Shown piece after piece: positions 61,601 to 64,000 of a stretch of DNA of 64,000 nt (the stretch's first letter is position 1; each line of letters begins with the position of its first letter). The notes below the pieces were generated by a model. The model was not told the origin of the DNA and did no database searches. It saw only the letters and a program-made list of their open reading frames with translations. Origin of the DNA: Lysobacteraceae bacterium. GTDB taxonomy: Bacteria > Bdellovibrionota > UBA1018 > JAGTJX01. The translations under genes were made by a program, and so were the position numbers. The stretch spans positions 710,358 through 774,357 of the forward strand of contig JAGTJX010000001.1 of assembly GCA_023657465.1 (NCBI GenBank). The letters run 5' to 3'.

Positions 61601-62802
61601 GAATTACTAGTCTTGAATCACCGCTTGAAAACATCCAATCACAAATTTCAGTTGAGAATGGGGTTTTTAGTCTCGAGCGATTTACTGCAGGGTTAGCTCG
61701 TGGTGATGTGAGCGCAAACGGACAAGTAGAGTTGTTTGTAGATCGAATTCCTGAAGTAGATTTATCGATTCGTCTGAGAGATAGCCAAATCAAAATTTAC
61801 CCATTCCAAAGTATTAAGTTATCAGGTGCTCTTAAGGTTGCTGGCGATGAGTTGCCTTTTCTCATATCGGGAGATTTGACCTCAGATTCTGGATTATCGA
61901 AGGAAGAGTTTGGTGGAGGCAGTGGACTTTCAGGCGGAAAGATCACAACCTATATGCCTGGAGTCAATGGAAGTGAAGCAGAAGAATCTCTTTTTAATCT
62001 AAAAGTGAATATGAGATCAGAGCGCGGAATCTGGGTGAAGAACTCACTCATGGAAGCGGAGTGGGGTGGAAAGTTTACTGTCATTAATAGCATGGCTGCT
62101 CCGAGAGCTGTGGGTGAAGCCAACTTGATCCAAGGAAAGCTGTTCTTCAAAGATAGACAGTTCAATATGCTTTCTGGAAAAGTAAGTTTTGATAATCCTA
62201 CTCAGATCAACCCAAGGTTTAATATTTTATCTTCTGCTGAAATTAATAGGACAAAAATTAATCTTGCAGCAAACGGAAGACTCAATGAATGGAGTTTAGA
62301 TCTCACATCTAATCCTTCGTTACCCACGAGTGAAATTCTCTCACTCTTATCCATTGGATTTACTTCTGAGGAGTTGAGTAGACAAACGAATGTAAATAGG
62401 TCTTCACTCAGTCAGACAGAAGCAGCGACTGTAGTTCTCAATTCACTTAACTTTAATAAAGACTTACAAAACAAAACAGGCTTCGAAGTCCAGCTCAACG
62501 AAGCTCAGACGAGTCAAATCGGAAACTCAGTAACTAAACCACAAGGAACAGCAGATCTGTTTGCGTCCCCTAAGATCGTTATTCGGAGAAGAATTGGAGA
62601 CCGTCTTAGTCTGAGTGTTGGAAGCACCGTCGGAGTGGGTACAAACATACAGCGGGAAGCGAACGCAGAATATCGACTGAATGATAGTTTGTCGTTTCAA
62701 GGTGTGTTCAATGCGTTTGAGCAACAACAGTCAGCTTCATCTGTTTCAACTCAGCAAACATCTTATGGTGCTGATATCAAGGTCCAAAGGAGGTTTAAGT
62801 GA
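58675..62802 (+). CDS. tamB: TamB/AsmA-like outer-membrane biogenesis protein
   Basis: The 1375-residue protein has an N-terminal signal anchor (ILYLFIFIVFASAFGFMQF, about 9-27), then a very long strand-rich periplasmic body typical of TamB/AsmA-type proteins that carry phospholipids or assist outer-membrane protein assembly. The C-terminal 300 residues show the TamB (DUF490) signature area: GEANLIQGKLFFKDRQFNM, then LDLTSNPSLPTSEILSLLSI near residue 1215. It is coupled to a POTRA outer-membrane protein gene, as tamB is to tamA. The N-terminal part has AsmA-like features, so AsmA-family naming is also possible. Confidence 0.87.
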   Translation: MKIGRRKKILYLFIFIVFASAFGFMQFIQSETFVKLAMKVATRYIPKNSGIQADFSNLEIHLFPPGISINDAKVSFEQENIAHVPGGSKFQSKVMGIYFHPLQLFSRDLRAQVFEIEEGMVSVELKTAEKEEHNQKKDQKINVVWDQLLKLRFEGLSLKKTIVELNLPDEKIKVRWNAEKFILRQEIISGSLGYGMDLAISEFLLNDLKKNQKIEVTQLKVSGIASPKLVRLSQVELIADGVSVTASGQLDGDVLSSGNLPSKGEVKLKVDLAKLMAFANPKDQKNKLSGTAEFNGKVSGDLKDSKHTLQASGQLDMKSPVFNGWRADSLKVGAEWEPTQESWVGQLSLHDLKISGSPLPRIPGTAYGYGGVVSIKEAIIRAKPLRIDPLEIELEQVHPHWLLGDAAAGIFALDFRATGKIKVALDNLEKKKDLLVQTDLDLIIDSFVLDNQKRDMKKPLTRVFSVPKIRLQGKSKIDSNAFTPEDMNLLIGESKLIVGGNIGFDSGYNLKAKGDVFNLGSIGSISETKIIGTGKIDVHVHGPGDDVRIDIDADLKDASYLDLNLGSLKGKISFLDARNQIEFTKVQLMQGTTQYMGNGVLDVGKIEKANLDFTITKGEFQDLTFIFDHFVKKISWYPTDLTGSISGDVQVRGGLSMSELIIKSDLKFKDAEYKGERVHHGRLVGGYTRGDYAIDRASLVKQRKEIIGSISYNDKDGVDWTISTQDLDLNEIDWIGSLDLPIRGAINWSSTGSGKFGAIKSISTGSIHGLSVRGEPYPDSSIKISSQKGNWKINGDALKEMGKLDLDYDFNPAIKSKISLRAQKLDFAPLFMILNPKLVNDLNLKAIISGSLDVDFRSGQFELGDGQFTIQEYLLKRQGHQLLLSEPVRTELMGGNFDFKTYKLTGLEGDLLLKLKSTSGKLDGWLSGEADLGLIEYLTNTVSNCTGVADLSLKIGGTIKEPNILGNIDISQGEVRITSLESPLENIQSQISVENGVFSLERFTAGLARGDVSANGQVELFVDRIPEVDLSIRLRDSQIKIYPFQSIKLSGALKVAGDELPFLISGDLTSDSGLSKEEFGGGSGLSGGKITTYMPGVNGSEAEESLFNLKVNMRSERGIWVKNSLMEAEWGGKFTVINSMAAPRAVGEANLIQGKLFFKDRQFNMLSGKVSFDNPTQINPRFNILSSAEINRTKINLAANGRLNEWSLDLTSNPSLPTSEILSLLSIGFTSEELSRQTNVNRSSLSQTEAATVVLNSLNFNKDLQNKTGFEVQLNEAQTSQIGNSVTKPQGTADLFASPKIVIRRRIGDRLSLSVGSTVGVGTNIQREANAEYRLNDSLSFQGVFNAFEQQQSASSVSTQQTSYGADIKVQRRFK

Positions 62803-64000
62803 ATCTCCTGAAGATATTTCCTACAATTATAATAGCATTAACTTCACTCAGTTTTGCTCAAGAAACCAAGATCATCAGCGGTTATCAACTATCTCCTGCG
62901 AAGAATAGTTTTCCAGGCACGAGCGAACTCCTCGATAAGTTAGATGAAAAACTCAAGCCTGTTCTTAATGTAGAAATTGGCAAAGAGCCAAGCTCAGATC
63001 GACTCATGAATTTTAAGAAGACGATTGAGAATGTAATCAATACAACAGATCGAGTGGGGGCACGAGTTGTTGATGCACAGACTATGGGTATGGGTGGTCA
63101 GCAAGTCATGCTTCAGTTCAGCATTGATTTAGGTGAGAGAGTTGAGTTTGGGTTTTTAGGTAATAATGTTTATTCCAAATCAGACCTGCAAGACTTAATC
63201 GATGAGCAGAAGCAAATTGGGTTAGGTCGAGACTACGTCGAATCTATTCGAAAAAAAATTATTTCTTTTTATGTAGAAAAAGCATTCTCAAAAATTAAGG
63301 TCAGTACTCGTACTCTGGAAAATCCAAGTATTGCCGAAAGAAAAATCATTTATGTCATAGAAGAGGGTGAGCGCCATCGTATTGGAGAAATACAGTTCGA
63401 AGGTGCAGTTGCTATTACTCAAGAGACTTTGAAGAGGAAGTTTTATGAAAACGCTCCTCCCATTATTGAAAAAGGATATTTCTCAGAGAAAGAAATCGAA
63501 AAAACTTCTCAGAATTTAGTCGAGTGGATTCGCTCTCAAGGATACCTCTCTTCGAAGCTCCTCACGGTTAAGTCAACAGTGAGAGAGAATGAAGCAATCG
63601 TCGATCTTAAAATTTATATCAATGAGGGTGAGCAGACGATTGTTCGAGCGATTCAAGTTCAAGGTAATTCCACTTTCTCTCAAGCAGAGATTCTTCAGAT
63701 GTTGGGTTTAGTAGAAGGAGCACCTCTCAATGTATTCATGTTCAATGATGGACTAGAAGTTGTGAAGCTTGCCTATAGAAACTTTGGTCACCTTGAGTTT
63801 GCTTTTACGAATGAAGGTCAGCCTACTGTGATCCAATACTCCAATAAAAATCGTTGGGCAGACATCAGTATTGAGCTCAATGAAGGCCAAAGGTTTAAAG
63901 CTGGTAATATTACGATTGAAGGAAATGAACTTACGAAAGATGAGGTCATTAAACGTGAGTTGCAATTTGACGAAGGTGAAGTACTGGAAGAACGAAGATT
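62799..64000 (+). CDS. BamA/TamA-family outer-membrane protein, N-terminal part (runs off window)
   Basis: A GTG at 62799 sits seven bases after AAAGGAGG, inside the last codons of the tamB-like gene. The open frame reaches the window edge (about 400 residues). A signal peptide (cleavage after Ser-Phe-Ala, about 22) is followed by several POTRA-type repeats, recognisable by HRIGEIQFEGA, TIVRAIQVQGNSTFSQAEIL and FKAGNITIEGNELTKDEVI. The beta-barrel lies beyond the window. Coupling to the tamB-like gene favours a TamA-type role, but the number of repeats would also fit a BamA paralogue. Confidence 0.88.
   Translation, partial: MNLLKIFPTIIIALTSLSFAQETKIISGYQLSPAKNSFPGTSELLDKLDEKLKPVLNVEIGKEPSSDRLMNFKKTIENVINTTDRVGARVVDAQTMGMGGQQVMLQFSIDLGERVEFGFLGNNVYSKSDLQDLIDEQKQIGLGRDYVESIRKKIISFYVEKAFSKIKVSTRTLENPSIAERKIIYVIEEGERHRIGEIQFEGAVAITQETLKRKFYENAPPIIEKGYFSEKEIEKTSQNLVEWIRSQGYLSSKLLTVKSTVRENEAIVDLKIYINEGEQTIVRAIQVQGNSTFSQAEILQMLGLVEGAPLNVFMFNDGLEVVKLAYRNFGHLEFAFTNEGQPTVIQYSNKNRWADISIELNEGQRFKAGNITIEGNELTKDEVIKRELQFDEGEVLEERR

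Overview
The window looks like chromosome from a Bdellovibrionota-type (former deltaproteobacterial) Gram-negative bacterium. This is inferred from gene content: paired short flagellins, a type IVa pilus operon joined to an ABC transporter as in Myxococcus, many small secreted proteins of unknown function, a TIGR02147-type regulator paired with a secreted protein, and a TamB/BamA-type outer-membrane assembly pair. No rRNA, insertion sequence, integrase, prophage block or CRISPR array was seen. Genes are packed very tightly. Four-base stop/start overlaps are common, and most convergent gene pairs overlap at their 3' ends.

Layout. 1-3.1 kb: a partial secreted protein, a small Cys-rich protein, RNase PH (rph), then nadC-birA. 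3.1-8.3 kb: a response regulator with a long C-terminal extension, a clear 6S RNA gene (about 4405-4577), an RmlD-like protein lacking the usual catalytic Tyr, and three proteins of unknown function. 8.3-10.7 kb: two tandem short flagellins, at least one behind a recognisable sigma-28 promoter, and a small RAMA-like protein. 10.8-19.5 kb: an acetyltransferase, a secreted trypsin-like protease, an ABC-F/rarA pair, a DUF1853 protein, a nitroreductase, and a secreted-protein gene without a normal start codon. 19.6-24.3 kb: tRNA-Lys(UUU), purA, a class V aminotransferase and a GAF/sigma-54 activator. 24.5-27.8 kb: an AAA/DUF4143 ATPase behind a 21-bp perfect inverted repeat, and a TIGR02147 regulator coupled to a secreted protein whose reading frame continues past its stop.

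27.96-34.1 kb is the most unusual part. It is a tightly coupled four-gene operon: a lipoprotein gamma-glutamyltransferase, a divergent protein carrying RelA/SpoT-synthetase-like motifs, a DAO-like flavoprotein with a damaged FAD fingerprint, and a multidomain protein with two [4Fe-4S], one plant-type [2Fe-2S] and one BFD-like [2Fe-2S] site. I do not recognise this combination as a described system.

34.0-40.1 kb (minus strand): greA, recG, an S41 protease, an XRE regulator and an alpha/beta hydrolase. 40.1-42.8 kb: small genes including a methyltransferase, a zinc ribbon, a Bor-like lipoprotein and a TIGR02757 protein. 42.8-47.1 kb: polysaccharide genes (Wzy/ligase-like, two glycosyltransferases, a UDP-xylose-synthase-like enzyme). 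47.1-55.4 kb: ABC transporter (PilH/PilI-like), pilD, an unknown membrane protein, pilMNOPQ and a TPR protein. 55.5-64 kb: efp, accB-accC, a TPR-like protein, a TamB-like protein and the start of a POTRA outer-membrane protein. BirA near 2.3 kb is the likely enzyme that biotinylates AccB from 56 kb.
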